Of a stretch of 64,000 bases of DNA, positions 21,092 to 32,160 are shown piece after piece (positions within the stretch are counted from its first letter, which is position 1; every line of letters begins with the position of its first letter). Both the position numbers and the translations under genes were made by a program. The stretch comes from Dactylorhiza incarnata (taxonomy: Eukaryota > Streptophyta > Magnoliopsida > Asparagales > Orchidaceae), in assembly GCA_033032865.1 (NCBI GenBank), contig JAWHQI010000068.1:8804001-8868000 (forward strand), in the 5' to 3' direction. The notes beneath the pieces are model-generated. The model made no database searches. It saw only the letters and a program-made list of their open reading frames with translations, and had not been told where the DNA came from.

Positions 21092-21460
21092 ATTCTTTTC
21101 TTCTTTCCCCCTTTTCGCAAATGTATATCATTTTTGGGCTGGCGAGATTGCTGCCGAACATATAGTTATAACTTTTTGTTAACCTTTATGATCATGCTTG
21201 TGTTTATTTCTTCTCGTGGATTTCTTTTCCAACCTCATAACTAATCGTCACGTGGTGGTGCTCCCGGAGAGTTCGCGAGCGCGCGCGCCTGGGCTCGCCT
21301 CGCCGAGGTTTTCTTTTCAATGGGTCTCGCGAGCCCGGGTTATCACCGCCCGCGAGCACTGCCCGGCGAGCCTAACTTTGGTGAGTATGGATAGTCATCC
21401 CGTGAGCTGAGATTCCCTGACTAGTATTCCAACCTGTTATCTTAGTCCTTGATCCTTATT
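21092..21460. other. Spacer between antisense gene 2 and the tandem array, copy B
   Basis: About 370 bp. T-rich near the gene (21095-21235), then a CTCGCGAGC-rich block (21270-21375). It probably contains the end of the antisense transcript. No gene seen. Confidence 0.5.
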
Positions 21461-22245
21461 GCTAGCCTTGCCAGCCTCTCCAGAGATCAACCAGAACCCC
21501 CCGTCTAGGTGAAAGCCCGGGAGCGGAATCGATCTGGGGCATTCCAGCACCAACATATCCAACCTTGCCAGCCTCTCCAGAGATCAACCAGAACCCCCCG
21601 TCTAGGTGAAAGCCCGGGAGCGGAATCGATCTGGGGCATTCCAGCACCGACATATCCAACCTTGCCAGCCTCTCCAGAGATCAACCAGAACCCCCCGTCT
21701 AGGTGAAAGCCTGGGAGCGGAATCGATCTGGGGCATTCCAGCACCAACATATCCAACCTTGCCAGCCTCTCCAGAGATCAACCAGAACCCCCCGTCTAGG
21801 TGAAAGCCCGGGAGCGGAATCGATCTGGGGCATTCCAGCACCAACATATCCAACCTTGCCAGCCTCTCCAGAGATCAACCAGAACCCCCCGTCTAGGTGA
21901 AAGCCCGGGAGCGGAATCGATCTGGGGCATTCCAGCACCAACATATCCAACCTTGCTAGCCTCTCCAGAGATCAACCAGAACCCCCCGTCTAGGTGAAAG
22001 CCCGGGAGCGGAATCGATCTGGGGCATTCCAGCACCAACATATCCAACCTTGCCAGCCTCTCCAGAGATCAACCAGAACCCCCCGTCTAGGTGAAAGCCC
22101 GGGAGCGGAATCGATCTGGGGCATTCCAGCACCAACATATCCAACCTTGCCAGCCTCTCCAGAGATCAACCAGAACCCCCCGTCTAGGTGAAAGCCCGGG
22201 AGCGGAATCGATCTGGGGCATTCCAGCACCAACATATCCAACCTT
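21461..22245 (-). repeat. 97-bp tandem array, copy B, about 8 units
   Basis: Eight nearly identical 97-bp units (ccttgccagcctctccagag, aaccccccgtctaggtgaaa, ggagcggaatcgatctgggg). Differences are single bases, such as accaac versus accgac. The units are more uniform than in A or F, consistent with recent amplification or homogenisation. The ORFs they create on both strands are artefacts of the repeat. Confidence 0.95.
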
Positions 22246-22312
22246 GGCACAGCAGCAGTCAGAAACACAACAAACGAAAGTAAGATATTGATTGAATGAC
22301 ATAATAAAGTTT

Positions 22313-23462
22313 TTAAGGGTAGAATCGTTTCAAATCATCCCCACTTCGAGCTCGGTCAAGGGGTATCCCTTCCACATCCCGGAGGTGATACCCCCCCGAC
22401 TTGAGCACCTCGCTTACGATATATGGGCCTTCCCAGTTGGGGTTAAGCTTACCCACTGTGGCCCCTCTGCCGGCCGCATCGACCTTCTTCAGGACTAGGT
22501 CCCCCTTCTGAAAGTGTTTGACCCGGATATGTTTGTCAAAATATCGAGCCATCCGCCTCTTGACCTCTTCCTGCCTGATGGTGGCCAAGTCTCGGAGTTC
22601 TTCCACCAGGTCCAGGGATAGCCTCTGCTCGGCACTGTTACCCTCTAGCCACTCTTCATCCCCCTCGCATGCAGCGGTCGCCCGGGGGGTCTTCACCTCG
22701 AACTCTATGGGGAGAACGGCCTCGGACCCGTGGGAGAGCTTGAATGGAGTCTCCCCGGTGGCGGTGTTCGGAGTAGTCCTCATGGCCCAGAGGACGGAGG
22801 GTAGTTGTTCCACCCAACTTCCTCGTATGTTTTCCACTTTCTTTTTTAGCAGGTTGACGATTATCTTATTTGCCGCGTCCACTTGCCCATTGCTCCTCGG
22901 GTGGTGGACTGAGGCAAACCTGAGGTCGATGCCGAGCTGAGTGCAAAAGCCGACGAACTCTTCACTCGCGAACTGTGGCCCATTGTCCGTCACTATGGCT
23001 AGAGGGAGTCCATGTCTGCAGATTATTTCCCCCCACACAAAATTCCTTACAACCTGAGAGGTCACCTTGGCTAGCGCCTTCGCCTCTACCCACTTGGAGA
23101 AGTAGTCGATCATGACTAGCAGGAACTTCCTCTGACCGCTGGCTTGGGGAAAGGGGCCGACCAGGTCTAACCCCCATATGGCGAAAGGCCAGGGAGCCGT
23201 GATGGAACGGAGCCTCTGAGCGGGGAGGAGCTGGAGCGGAGCATAGAGTTGGCACTTCTGACACTTTCTTGTGAACTCTGCTGCATCCTTGCTGAGAGTG
23301 GGCCAGAAGTAGCCTTGTCTCAACACCCTCCCTTCCAGGGTCCGACTCCCGGAGTGACTGCCGCACTCCCCGGAGTGAATTTCTTCCAGGACCCTCGGGA
23401 CCTCTTCCTCGGAGACACAACGAGCCAGAAGTCCTGAGAGAGTCTTTCTATATAGCCCCCCC
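22313..23462 (-). pseudogene. pol: Tat integrase, copy B, nearly intact; third catalytic residue is Asp
   Basis: The integration enzyme at the end of the Tat polyprotein. Seen in order: LYRKTLSGLLARC, the HHCC zinc domain (EIHSGECGSHSG, CQKCQLY), catalytic Asp in GLDLVG, Asp in VTDNGPQF, then SNGQVDAANK, where the expected Glu is Asp. The C-terminal domain (GDLVLKKVDAAGRG, WEGPYIVSEVLKSGG) ends in GDDLKRFYP with a clean stop. The frame is open for the whole domain. It is out of frame with the upstream RNase H because of a run of seven C (plus strand 23456-23462), where six would restore phase. Whether that shift is biological or an assembly error cannot be told here. Confidence 0.9.
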
Positions 23463-23983
23463 TGCATGCAAAGAGTAATAGGCGGACTTATACCTGAAGC
23501 GCCTCTTGTCCACATCCTCTCCAGGGAACTGTCCGGAGGATAGGAAGGTGATGAATGGATCCGTCCACGAGGCCTGCTGATCCACTTCCATCGACTCTCC
23601 CTCCTCGATGGAGGGCCGGAAGAGTTCCGAAGTCGTTCCCCCCGCTCGAGGACCGAACTTGGCTAGGAGGTCCGCCTGGGTGCTCTCCTCCCTCGGCACG
23701 TGTTTGATTGAGAAGGTGCGGAACTGCCCGATGACTCCCTTAACCTTCTCCAGGTATAGCAGGAGGGTTGGATCCTTTGCTTCGAACTCGCCTTTGATCT
23801 GGCATGCCACCACCATGGAGTCTGTGGAGACCTCCACGTCCTGCACACCCAGTTCCCGGGCCAGCCGAAGGCCCGCTATCACTGCTTCGTACTCCGCCTG
23901 GTTGTTGGTAATTGGAAAATGGATGTTTAAGGCTTGCTCAATCCGAGTCCCCTGAGGACTCACTAGGACTATTCCCCCCCCCC
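23448..23983 (-). pseudogene. pol: Archaeal-type RNase H (second RNase H), copy B, frameshifted
   Basis: The additional RNase H that distinguishes Tat elements, probably compensating for or assisting the older Gypsy RNase H in removing RNA from hybrids. The first acidic residue is in KMLVDGASG (end of the preceding frame, near 24020). Then follow IVLVSPQGT, NNQAEYEAVIAGLRLA (Glu), STDSMVVA (Asp) and ESTQADLLAKFGPRA (final Asp), so the DEDD set is complete. A run of ten C on the plus strand (23974-23983) breaks the frame inside the GGG after KHSF; copy F reads through here as GGA GGA GGA. A second shift lies at 23456-23462. Confidence 0.88.
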
Positions 23984-26184
23984 GAAGGAGTGTTTTCCCG
24001 ACGCTCCGTCCACCAACATCTTCCATGCTTCCGGGGAAGGTGGCTCGTGCTCCTCCACTTCGGCCGCGTAGTCGGCCATGAAGTCTGCCACTGCTTGAGC
24101 CCTGATGGATGTCCTGGGTACGAATGTGATATTGAACTCGCTTAATTCCACGGACCACTTTGCCAACCTTCCTGAGTGTTCCACCCCTTCCATGATTTTG
24201 CGGAGCGGATGGTCGGTCACCACTTTAATTGAATGGGCTTGAAAGTAAGGCCGGAGCCTCCGGGCCGATACCACCAAGGCGAAGGCTAACTTTTCTAGGA
24301 TTGGGTATCGGAGTTCCGCCTTCTTCAGCACTCGACTAACATAGTAGATTGGGAACTGTTTCTTCCCCTCCTCTCGGATTAGCATGGAACTTACTGCCTC
24401 GGATCCTACCCCTAGGTATAGAGATAGGTCCTCTCCTGGTCTCGGTCCCTGGAGTAGAGGGGTTTGAGTGAGCTGTTCTTTCAGGGCTTGGAAGGCCCTC
24501 TCGCACTCCGGGGTCCATTCGAACTTCTTGTTTCCCCGCAGTACTTTGAAAAAAGGTGCACATTTTTCTCCCGCCTTGGAGAGGAATCTACTGAGCCCAG
24601 CCAATTTCCCTGTGAGGCTCTGGACCTCCTTCGGGTTCCTCGGCGACTCTAACTCCATCACCGCTTTAACTTTGTCCGGGTTGGGCTCTACTCCCGTGGG
24701 GGTGAGCAAATGGCCCAGGAACTTCCCTCGGCTTGCCCCGAAGACACACTTCAAGGGATTGAGCTTCATCTTGTACCGCCGCAGGGTCCCGAATGTCTCT
24801 TCGAGGTCTCGGAGGTGGGTCCCGAGGTCTCGGCTCTTAACCATGAGGTCGTCGACATAGACCTCTAAATTTCTTCCTTTCTGTTCGCGGAAGACCCTAT
24901 CCATCATCCTTTGGTATGTTGCCCCTGCGTTCTTGAGCCCGAAGGGCATCATCTTATAGCAATAACATCCATCCCCCGTGATGAAGGAAACGTCCTTAAT
25001 GTCCGGGGGATGCATGCGGATTTGATGGTAACCTGAAAAAGCATCTAAGAAGGACATTACAGTAAAACCGACGGCTGAGTCAACCAGCACGTCGATTCTG
25101 GGCAAGGGGTAGCAATCTTTCGGGCATGCTTTATTAAGAAGTGAAAAATCGATACACATACGCCACTTACCTCCACCCTTCTTTACCATAACGACGTTGG
25201 AGACCCAGCCTGGATACTGGATCTCCGATACAAATCCGGCCTGCAGGAGTTTGCCCACCTCCTCGCGGATGGGCCCTTCTAGCTTGTCTGCGACGGCTCT
25301 CCTCTTCTGGTGGATGGGACGGGCACCGGGGTCGAGGTTGAGGCGATGGCACGCCACATCTGCATCGATCCCGGGCATTTTGGCGGCGCTCCAAGCGAAG
25401 ACGTCCACGTTCTGTTCCACGCAAGCTAGAATCTCCGCTTGATCTCCTGGGCTGAGTCCTCCGCTGACCCGGACTTTTTCCACCACCCCCAGCCGGGTGA
25501 CGACCTCGAGCTCCACGACCTCGTCCACGGTCTCCAACCGGGACTGCTCCCCCCAAGCCTTCTCTTCCTCGGCACAAGCGGGAGCTTGAGTCTCTTCCTT
25601 GACTTCCTTCCCTACCACCATCAGCTCCTCCGTCCTTCTCTCTTGGGCCTTCTTCTCTTCTCCCTTTCTCCCCGCCCGGGGTACCTCAGCTACCCCTTCC
25701 TGGACATGAACTTCACCTCCCTTCTTCTCTTCAGCCACCTCCAGACCTCCGGCTTCGGCTACCTCCTCCACCACCTTATCCCACTCCTCGGCTTCTCCCA
25801 TCCAGGAGATGGTGTTGACAGCCGTCACGTAGCACTGTCTTGCTACCTTGGGATCCCCCCTGACCCGCACCTGGACCCCTCCGTCGTTGAATTTGAGGCA
25901 CTGATGAAAAGTGGAGGGGACGCAACGGAACGCGCTGATGAGTGGCCGTCCGAAGATGGCGCTGTAACTGCTCGGGGCGTCCACTATGACAAAGCGACAG
26001 TTCCGAGACTGCCCACCCAGGGTCACATGGAGCCCTACCCCTCCTTCTACTTCCTTCCTCTCTCCCGAAAATCCGAACAGAGGGCCATCCGAGGCCAACA
26101 CCCTTCTGGGCTCCACCTCCATCTTGTCGAATGCCTTCTTGAAGATGACATTGACCGAACTCCCATTGTCCACTAGGATCCGGA
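23969..26184 (-). CDS. pol: Tat protease, reverse transcriptase and RNase H, copy B
   Basis: About 735 codons open. Protease: ILVDNGSSVNVIF at the N-terminus with a D-N-G active site. RT: SNVVMVKKGGGKWRMCIDFS, FLDAFSGYHQIRM, KMMPFGLKNAGATYQ and the catalytic VYVDDLMVKS (near 24850). RNase H: PIYYVSRVLKKAELRYP and KVVTDHPLRKIMEG. The frame runs on into the first residues of the archaeal-type RNase H and stops after a C-run. A long charged linker (Glu/Lys-rich, about residues 125-210) lies between protease and RT. There is no true start: it is read as part of a gag-pol product. Relative to F, one base is missing near 26183, so gag and protease are out of phase here. Confidence 0.88.
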
Positions 26185-27924
26185 GACGGTGAAGTTCTCG
26201 ATCGCCGTCTGGATGACCAGCGCGTCGCAGAACGGGTCTTCGTAGCTCGGCATGTCCTTTTGGGTGAAAATAATTTTCTCGGTCGGGGGTGGAGCGGTGG
26301 ATGTTGACGCCACGCTCCGGCGGTAGATGGTATGGAGACTAGCCTTGCGGGTCGCCTCCACCCCTACCCCCCCATGGATCACTCCGATCCCTCCTCTGTT
26401 CCCCAGATCTGCTCTGTCCTCACATCTTTCATCCTCCTCCCGAGGTTCCACCTCCACGATCCTTAACGGCTGCTGCGGTGGTGGTGCGGGTGCTCGGCCC
26501 CTCTTTACCTCCAGGAACTCCGGACAGGTGTCCGTGGAGTGGCCTTCCACATCGTGGAAGATGCAATAGGGCACCGCCGCTTCCCTTGCCCCGGTCTCTG
26601 CTATCCTGTTCCTTCTTCTCCTAGCGGCCGCCGCCTCCGCTTCTCCTCTTCCCCTTCCTCTTCCCCGGCCAATTGCCATGGCCTGTTGAGGTGGGGGAGG
26701 CAACTGCATCGGGCCTTGCCTCCACCCCAACTGGGGGGGTCTCCATTGCCCCTCGAAACGGTTACCCCTTCCTGGGCCATAACCCCTTCCTTGCCCCTGC
26801 ACTCCTCCACCCTGCGGCCTCCATCCCACCTCCGGGGCCCGGGGTTCTTCTCTTCTTCTGACCTCTTGCTGCCTCACCTCCGGCTCACCGAGCTTGGCCA
26901 GCCTCTTGGTGAGCTCTGGGTTGGCTTCTTCGCTTGCTACTTCCTCCGCCACCCTCTCCATCAGCTCCTCATAGGAGACGGGGGCCTTTCTTTTCAATGC
27001 CATCTTGAAGAAGCTTTCCTTCAACCCGACCGTGAAGGCGAGTTGAAGTGCAAATCCGGGCACCTCCTGAGTGAGCTGCACTTCCTCCTGGAACCGATCC
27101 GCGTACTGAGCCAACGTCTCCCTGGACTCTTGCTTCACCGCGAAGAGGGAATCAGCGTCCTTCTTCCTCCTCTTTGAAGTTGAAAATCTCAACAAGAAAC
27201 TACGGCGCAGGTCCTCGAACGCGTAGATGGAGCCTGCCGGAAGCGAGTGAAACCAGTCCCTGGCCTTCTCCTTGAGAGTGACGGCGAAGAGCCGACACTT
27301 GAAGGCATCGGACATCGGCCTGATGGAGACCGAGTCCTCGAAAGACTGCAGATGCTGAACTGGGTCATCTCTGCCATTGTAGTACACTCTATCCCATTCT
27401 CCGAATCCCGCCGGAACGGGCGCAGACAACACTAATTCGTAGAAGGGGCTTCCCCCTCCTACCATCTTCTCTCGCTCGGCTCGCGGACCCAGCTCGCTCG
27501 CCAAGCTTGGGATCGCATTCGCGAGGGCGACGCTCGCCTGAACCACCCCGGCTGTCGTCGCGTTTTCCTGGCGTGCGCTCGCCTGTGTCGTGCTCGCTGG
27601 GGCAGAGCTCGTCGGCACCGAATTCGCCGGCGCGGAGCTCGCTAACACCGGGCTCGCCGGACTGGCGAACAACACTCGCCCTTCCCTGTCATGTCCTGGT
27701 TCAATGGCAACTTCTTTTCCAGCCCTTCCTCCTGGTGCCCTCTCGCCGACTGTTGTTGGGGGAGTGGTCGCCTGAGGTGCCGGGGTCGCGAATTCACTCC
27801 GCAGAGCCGTGACCGTGAACCCCAAGGTGTCGAGCACCTCCTTCCTGAAGTCCGCGAACATCCTAGCCATGGCCTCCTGAGGGGTCTCGCCGAACTCCTC
27901 GCCCTGCTCTTCATCTCCAGCCAT
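26173..27924 (-). CDS. gag: Tat gag, copy B
   Basis: Capsid-type structural protein, 583 codons, starting at an ATG 57 bp inside the 5' LTR. Residues ~1-160 are low-complexity, with Ala/Ser/Pro steps (ANSVPTSSAPAS). Residues ~185-330 are the retrotransposon gag domain: DDPVQHLQSFED, KEKARDWFHSLPAGSI, FEDLRRSFLLRFS. An Arg/Gly/Gln-rich region follows, then one zinc knuckle of the form seen in Tat elements, CIFHDVEGHSTDTC. The frame closes at a TAG after ENFTVSGS, where F continues as ENFTVSRILVDNGSS into protease. The shift is a one-base deletion with no slippery sequence nearby, so decay or assembly error is more likely than programmed frameshifting. Confidence 0.9.
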   Translation of the reverse strand: MAGDEEQGEEFGETPQEAMARMFADFRKEVLDTLGFTVTALRSEFATPAPQATTPPTTVGERAPGGRAGKEVAIEPGHDREGRVLFASPASPVLASSAPANSVPTSSAPASTTQASARQENATTAGVVQASVALANAIPSLASELGPRAEREKMVGGGSPFYELVLSAPVPAGFGEWDRVYYNGRDDPVQHLQSFEDSVSIRPMSDAFKCRLFAVTLKEKARDWFHSLPAGSIYAFEDLRRSFLLRFSTSKRRKKDADSLFAVKQESRETLAQYADRFQEEVQLTQEVPGFALQLAFTVGLKESFFKMALKRKAPVSYEELMERVAEEVASEEANPELTKRLAKLGEPEVRQQEVRRREEPRAPEVGWRPQGGGVQGQGRGYGPGRGNRFEGQWRPPQLGWRQGPMQLPPPPQQAMAIGRGRGRGRGEAEAAAARRRRNRIAETGAREAAVPYCIFHDVEGHSTDTCPEFLEVKRGRAPAPPPQQPLRIVEVEPREEDERCEDRADLGNRGGIGVIHGGVGVEATRKASLHTIYRRSVASTSTAPPPTEKIIFTQKDMPSYEDPFCDALVIQTAIENFTVSGS

Positions 27925-27960
27925 AACTCTTCTCTGGGACTTTCTTGAACCAGCCGCGCT

Positions 27961-27980
27961 CCACGCTCACCACACCAAAA
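27961..27980 (-). promoter_or_regulatory. Primer binding site region, copy B (tRNA unassigned)
   Basis: Directly inside the 5' LTR the minus strand reads TTTTGGTGTGGTGAGCGTGG. Copy F has TTTGGTGCGGTGAGCGTT in the same place, so the site is conserved and begins with the TGG expected opposite a tRNA CCA end. I could not match it to a tRNA from memory. Confidence 0.6.
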
Positions 27981-29280
27981 TGTTGAAACCGATTTCTCGG
28001 TCTCGAGTGGAGCTCGGGGCCCTCACCGAGATGAGGGGCAGCTAGCCCTTACCGGTCCCTCGGGAGAGGTAAGGTTGACGACTCGAGCAAAGAACGAAGA
28101 CCCTAGTCTCAGCGAGGAGGTCCCTCCACTAACCCGGAAGATCATTGAGCGCTTCCCCTCCCAAGCCAAAGCTAAGACTCGGGCACCTTGGAGAGCTAGA
28201 GAGCCCAAACCAAAGCGACCTAGGGAGAGAAGAGCTCAGATAAAGAACCGTCTCTTCCAAGGTGCCCTTTGAGGTCTATTTATAGATTTCAGTTTTGTGG
28301 TCTGTCAATAGCCAAATCCCGCTGTCCAATCTTACTATCCGCACCCCGGATTGGTCTGCTAGCAGCCAAACTCCGCTGTTTAGAGAGGCTAGGTGCAGAC
28401 CACCGGGGGCCTCTTGGTAAAAATCCCTTCCTGGACCTCTACGGGGCGAGACAGCCCGCTTCGCGACCTCCCTCGCGAGTGGAGCTCGCGAGCCTCTGGG
28501 TCGGTGAACTCCAGAGGTATTATCAACTCTCACTCGAGGCGGGCTCGCCTAGCGGACCCCTTCCTCGGATGGTTGGGCTCGCTCCTAGCGACCCGGCCAA
28601 GCCGACTGCCCTCGCGAGCGGAGCTCGCGAACCCCCGGGTCGGCGAACCCCAGGATGGCTAACTGCACCCCAAGAGGTTCCGGGCTCGCCTGGCGAGCTT
28701 CCTCCTTAACCGGTCGGGCTCGCGTACACTGCCCTCGCGAGCCTCCGGGTCGGCGAACCCCAGGATGGCTATCCGCACCCCAAAATGGCTAACTGTACCC
28801 CAAGAGGTTCCGGGCTCGCCTGGCGAGCTTCCTCCTTAACCGGTCGGGCTCGCATACACTGCCCTCGCGAGCCTCTGGGTCGGCGAACCCCAGGATGGCT
28901 ATCCGCACCCCAAAATGGCTAACTGTACCCCAAAATGGCTAACTGTACCCCAAGAGGTTCCGGGCTCGCCTGGCGAGCTTCCTCCTTAACCGGTCGGGCT
29001 CGCATACACTGCCCTCGCGAGCCTCTGGGTCGGCGAACCCCAGGATGGCTATCCGCACCCCGAAATGGCTAACTGTACCCCAAAATGGCCTTCCTCGCGA
29101 GTGGAGCTCGCGAGCCTGCGCCACCTCGGCGAGCTTCAAGGAAGCTGGTTAACTCCCCTCCGCTGGGCTCGCTCTCCTGCGCAGTCTCTTGCTCTTCCTT
29201 GACCTACCTCGCCGGAGATCAGGGTTCGCCCCTCTGGGCTCGCCTCCTTGAGCGCGAGTGGAGAACATCGGGGTTGTACA
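27981..29280 (-). repeat. Copy B 5' LTR, 1300 bp
   Basis: Same termini and length as the 3' LTR. By eye it differs at six sites, near 28144, 28450, 28458, 29135, 29174 and 29263, of which only one is a transition. The sense TATA box is at 28277-28284. The U3 repeats are at about 28660-29091. Confidence 0.94.
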
Positions 29281-29285
29281 CTCAG
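29281..29285. repeat. Target site duplication of copy B, right
   Basis: CTCAG, identical to 15925-15929, after which the D LTR continues (tgcaggccacc). Confidence 0.95.
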
Positions 29286-31566
29286 TGCAGGCCACCTGAG
29301 AACACCAAGAACATTAGACAATGAAGATCATAGAGATCAAGAACCACTCACCAAAACTTTCCCGGATAACTAGACAACATAGCATACTAAGCTCGTAAAT
29401 CCAACAGAACAAACAGAGGAGTGCCAGACAGGGAAAATAGGATGACAAATGGTTTTTATCCACAACCCAAGACGAGAGGATTAGTAAGCATTGGATTCAG
29501 CAGTTAATCAATAGATTAATACTTAACATACCACAAGGTCGATGATTTTAGCAAGACGACACCATGCAAGGCTTGGTGTCGGAACGAGACGAAGGTGAAC
29601 TCATCACGAAGGCCAACCACCAGAACAATACTCAACGGTTCACCCAAAACCACTGTGGTGAGGTCCCCTACGTCCACCCACACTCCAGTCAAAATCATAT
29701 CCCTCAAAACTTGTTAGCAGCATGCGTAGTTTGATGCTCGAGGAGGGTTTTATGCTTAACACAGGAGGATGAACTTTAACATTCGCAATAAGTATAAGCT
29801 ATTTAACAACCTTCGATAACCTCCGCATATATATACATATTTATATATATATACAAGCGCTATATAATAGTATTTAATACTTTCCTTTACTATGAATACA
29901 AAGCTGTCGGCCCCCGGAATAGAGGGAGACCCAAGGCCGAAGTCTCATCTACGAACCCTTTAAGACAACAATTGCTAGCCTCGCAAAATCATCGAGATCT
30001 AGCAAGAGAAATTCCCAGGAAATTTAGCATCTAATTTTTCTCCAAACCGCCAGGAAATTAGAATACGAAATTTCCAGGGAATTTTAGCCCGTCGTTATAT
30101 CAAACCTAGCCAACAAAAGGAAAAGTGTAGGATTTGGAAATTTGCCGAGCAAGACCTCTTATGCTTAACTAAATAAATAAGCCCAAGATTTAGCCAATAA
30201 CATATAGACCAAGGAGGATCCCAGTATAAAACGAATAACTGGTAGGCTCAACCTACCCCAGAAGAATGGAATCTCTAGCATATAGCCCAAAAAATTTAAC
30301 TTAGCATATACTCGAGTAAATGCCTAGCCCTTAAATAAAAAATATTCACGAACCGGGAAAATTTACTTAAGTATATACTAATGAAATTTCCTAGGGAATA
30401 GATGCAGGGTTTCACATAGCAAGAGTTCATTATCATTCCAAGGGAATTCTCTAAAACTTCCAACATAACCAACATAGTTGCTAACTATGAAATTAAGGAA
30501 AAATCAGTACTGTCAATCATGAGGCCAAGGGAGGAAAAAGGAACAAATACCAAGTAGCTGCCATAGCTAACCAAAGGTACCAGCTGCCGACCTAATCCCA
30601 GGGAATCAAATACAACAATAGCTGCTGGGATTGCATCGAGGAGGAGATTTCATCAGGAAACCCCAAAAAGAAACTCACCGAGCCACATAACTAGCATATA
30701 GGAGAGGGCCACAATAAAAGAATTCATCCATAGCAGCTATCACATAAGAGAGGGCCAAAACAAGGGATACGCCTTTAGCAGCTAACACATAAGAGAGCCA
30801 AATAAAAAAAATGATTACCCCAACGTGAGCAGATATCAAATTAGAAACTTCGAGCAATAGAGGAAGCAGCGCCCCCTCTCTTTATCAAGTCTAAAGGAAG
30901 TAAGGAAGTTAAGAGGGAAGAAGGGGAAGTGTTTCCTTGCCTCGGACAACCGAGCCCTGCCGAATCGCGACGAGCGAGGAAGAAGCCGCCCGACTCCACA
31001 GCCCCGACAACGAAGATATCCCCGGTGACCACGATCCTCACACCTCCGCCGGCTCCGGCGATGCTTGGCACCGACGATCGCAACGCCGGACCCTAGCTCG
31101 CCACTCCCTCTCTCTCGAAGAACATTCCAGGTTTGCACGGGAAAAGAAGAGGGGAAGAAATGAAAAAAAAAAAAAATAAGGCTGCTGCTGCTCTTGACAT
31201 TCCACTGCACAAGTATAAGTCTATATGCACTCATATAAAAAATCTTGCACCAATACTTATATATATATATGTATGTAAGTATATAAGTTATTATTATATT
31301 TTTTTTCTTGTGTACATATATACATATATATATATATATAATTATGCATGTCAACAAAAGGAAGGAAAGAAAAAGAACTTCATATATATATACACTTATA
31401 TATATGTTGCAATTAGGAATCGATCTAGAGTTACTCGCCGGACGACGATGAAACGGTAACGCCCTCTCGCCTTGACGCCTCGACTTAAATATTTAGTTTT
31501 TAAAATTAATTATTACAAATTTCGTGCTCGATTAAAGTAATTATAAGAAAAACCCGGGGCGTTACA
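29286..31566 (-). repeat. D 3' LTR, proximal segment (right of the B insertion)
   Basis: Continues the D LTR to its 5' end (TGTAACGCCCCGGG on the minus strand, ending at plus-strand gttaca 31561-31566). It matches the D 5' LTR at 36270-37196 closely. Contains TA-rich microsatellite tracts (29828-29870, 31257-31345). The ORF-like stretch around 30840-31360 spans this microsatellite and is not a gene. Confidence 0.87.
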
Positions 31567-31585
31567 GCCACCCCCTAACAAAACG
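31567..31585 (-). promoter_or_regulatory. Polypurine tract, element D
   Basis: The minus strand reads GTTAGGGGGTGGC immediately before the LTR start TGTAACGCC. Confidence 0.65.
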
Positions 31586-31654
31586 TTTCGGCTCGAAACT
31601 TGCAACAACAATACCAAACAAGGAAAAGCACAGAAGACGGAAACTTACCGGGGA

Positions 31655-32160
31655 AAATTAGCTGCAAAGGTGAGGATAGGACTCCTTCATCGCTGACTCT
31701 AGGTCCCAGGTCGCACCCCGAACATCCTGATTACCCCAGAGGACCTTCACCATAGGGATGGACTTCCTTCGTAACACCCGATTCTGCCTTTCCAAAATGC
31801 GAACAGGCTGCTCCATAAATGACAGATTGGGCAGCAGCACTGGCACGGAATCCATAACAAGGCGATCGCTGCGGACGTACTTCCGCAACTGGCTCACATG
31901 GAAAACGTCGTCCACACCGGGAAAAGAGGCAGGTAACAACAACCTGTAAGCAGAAGCCCCGATGCGTTCGACGATCTCAAATGGGCCTACATACCTGGGG
32001 TCCAGCTTATGGCTCTTCCCAAACCTTTTAACACCTACCATCGGGGACACCTTCAGGAACACTAAGCCCCCCACCGCAAATTCCAAATCACTCCTACGTC
32101 GGTTGGCGTACTTCTCATAATGCACCTGAGCTACAGGGAGCTTCTCACGGATCTATGTCA
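31655..32160 (-). pseudogene. pol: D integrase C-terminus with chromodomain; integrase core deleted
   Basis: Contains HYEKYANRRRSDLEFAVGG, the GPFEIVERIGASAYRL region after the integrase core, FHVSQLRKY, and a C-terminal chromodomain-like VLWGNQDVRGATWDLESAM. Chromodomains steer integration toward particular chromatin in chromoviruses. Directly upstream (near 32155) the sequence jumps from the end of RNase H to REKLPVAQVHYEKY, so the zinc domain and the whole catalytic core are missing: an internal deletion of several hundred codons. The reading frame of the remaining part is open to the final stop near 31658. Confidence 0.85.

Larger units (their letters stand above)
15930..29280 (-). mobile_element. 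Tat-lineage retrotransposon copy B, full length, young
   Basis: A 13,351-bp element with two 1300-bp LTRs, a perfect 5-bp duplication, and minus-strand order gag, PR-RT-RNaseH, archaeal-type RNase H, integrase, 97-bp array, antisense genes, polypurine tract, LTR. The second RNase H marks the Tat lineage. By eye the LTRs differ at six sites (0.46%); at an assumed 1.3e-8 substitutions per site per year that is about 0.2 million years. Sense genes are almost intact, with three small frameshifts; both antisense genes can be modelled without interruption. Confidence 0.93.

Noticed and set aside
21461..22245. CRISPR-like regular array
   Set aside because: Whole 97-bp units repeat with no unique spacers, inside a plant retrotransposon.
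21462..22302. Overlapping ORFs on both strands, up to 92 codons
   Set aside because: Same reason: tandem array of copy B. Open frames on both strands come from the unit composition.
26173..26190. Programmed frameshift between gag and protease in B
   Set aside because: No slippery heptamer or obvious downstream structure is seen, and copy F reads through in one frame. A one-base deletion is simpler.
26439..27177. Plus-strand ORFs opposite gag and pol of copy B
   Set aside because: They are shadows of strongly GC-rich coding sequence on the other strand; the minus frame carries all domain motifs.
30836..31357. 173-codon minus-strand ORF
   Set aside because: It runs through a TA microsatellite and poly-A/T in the D LTR and is not seen as a protein elsewhere.
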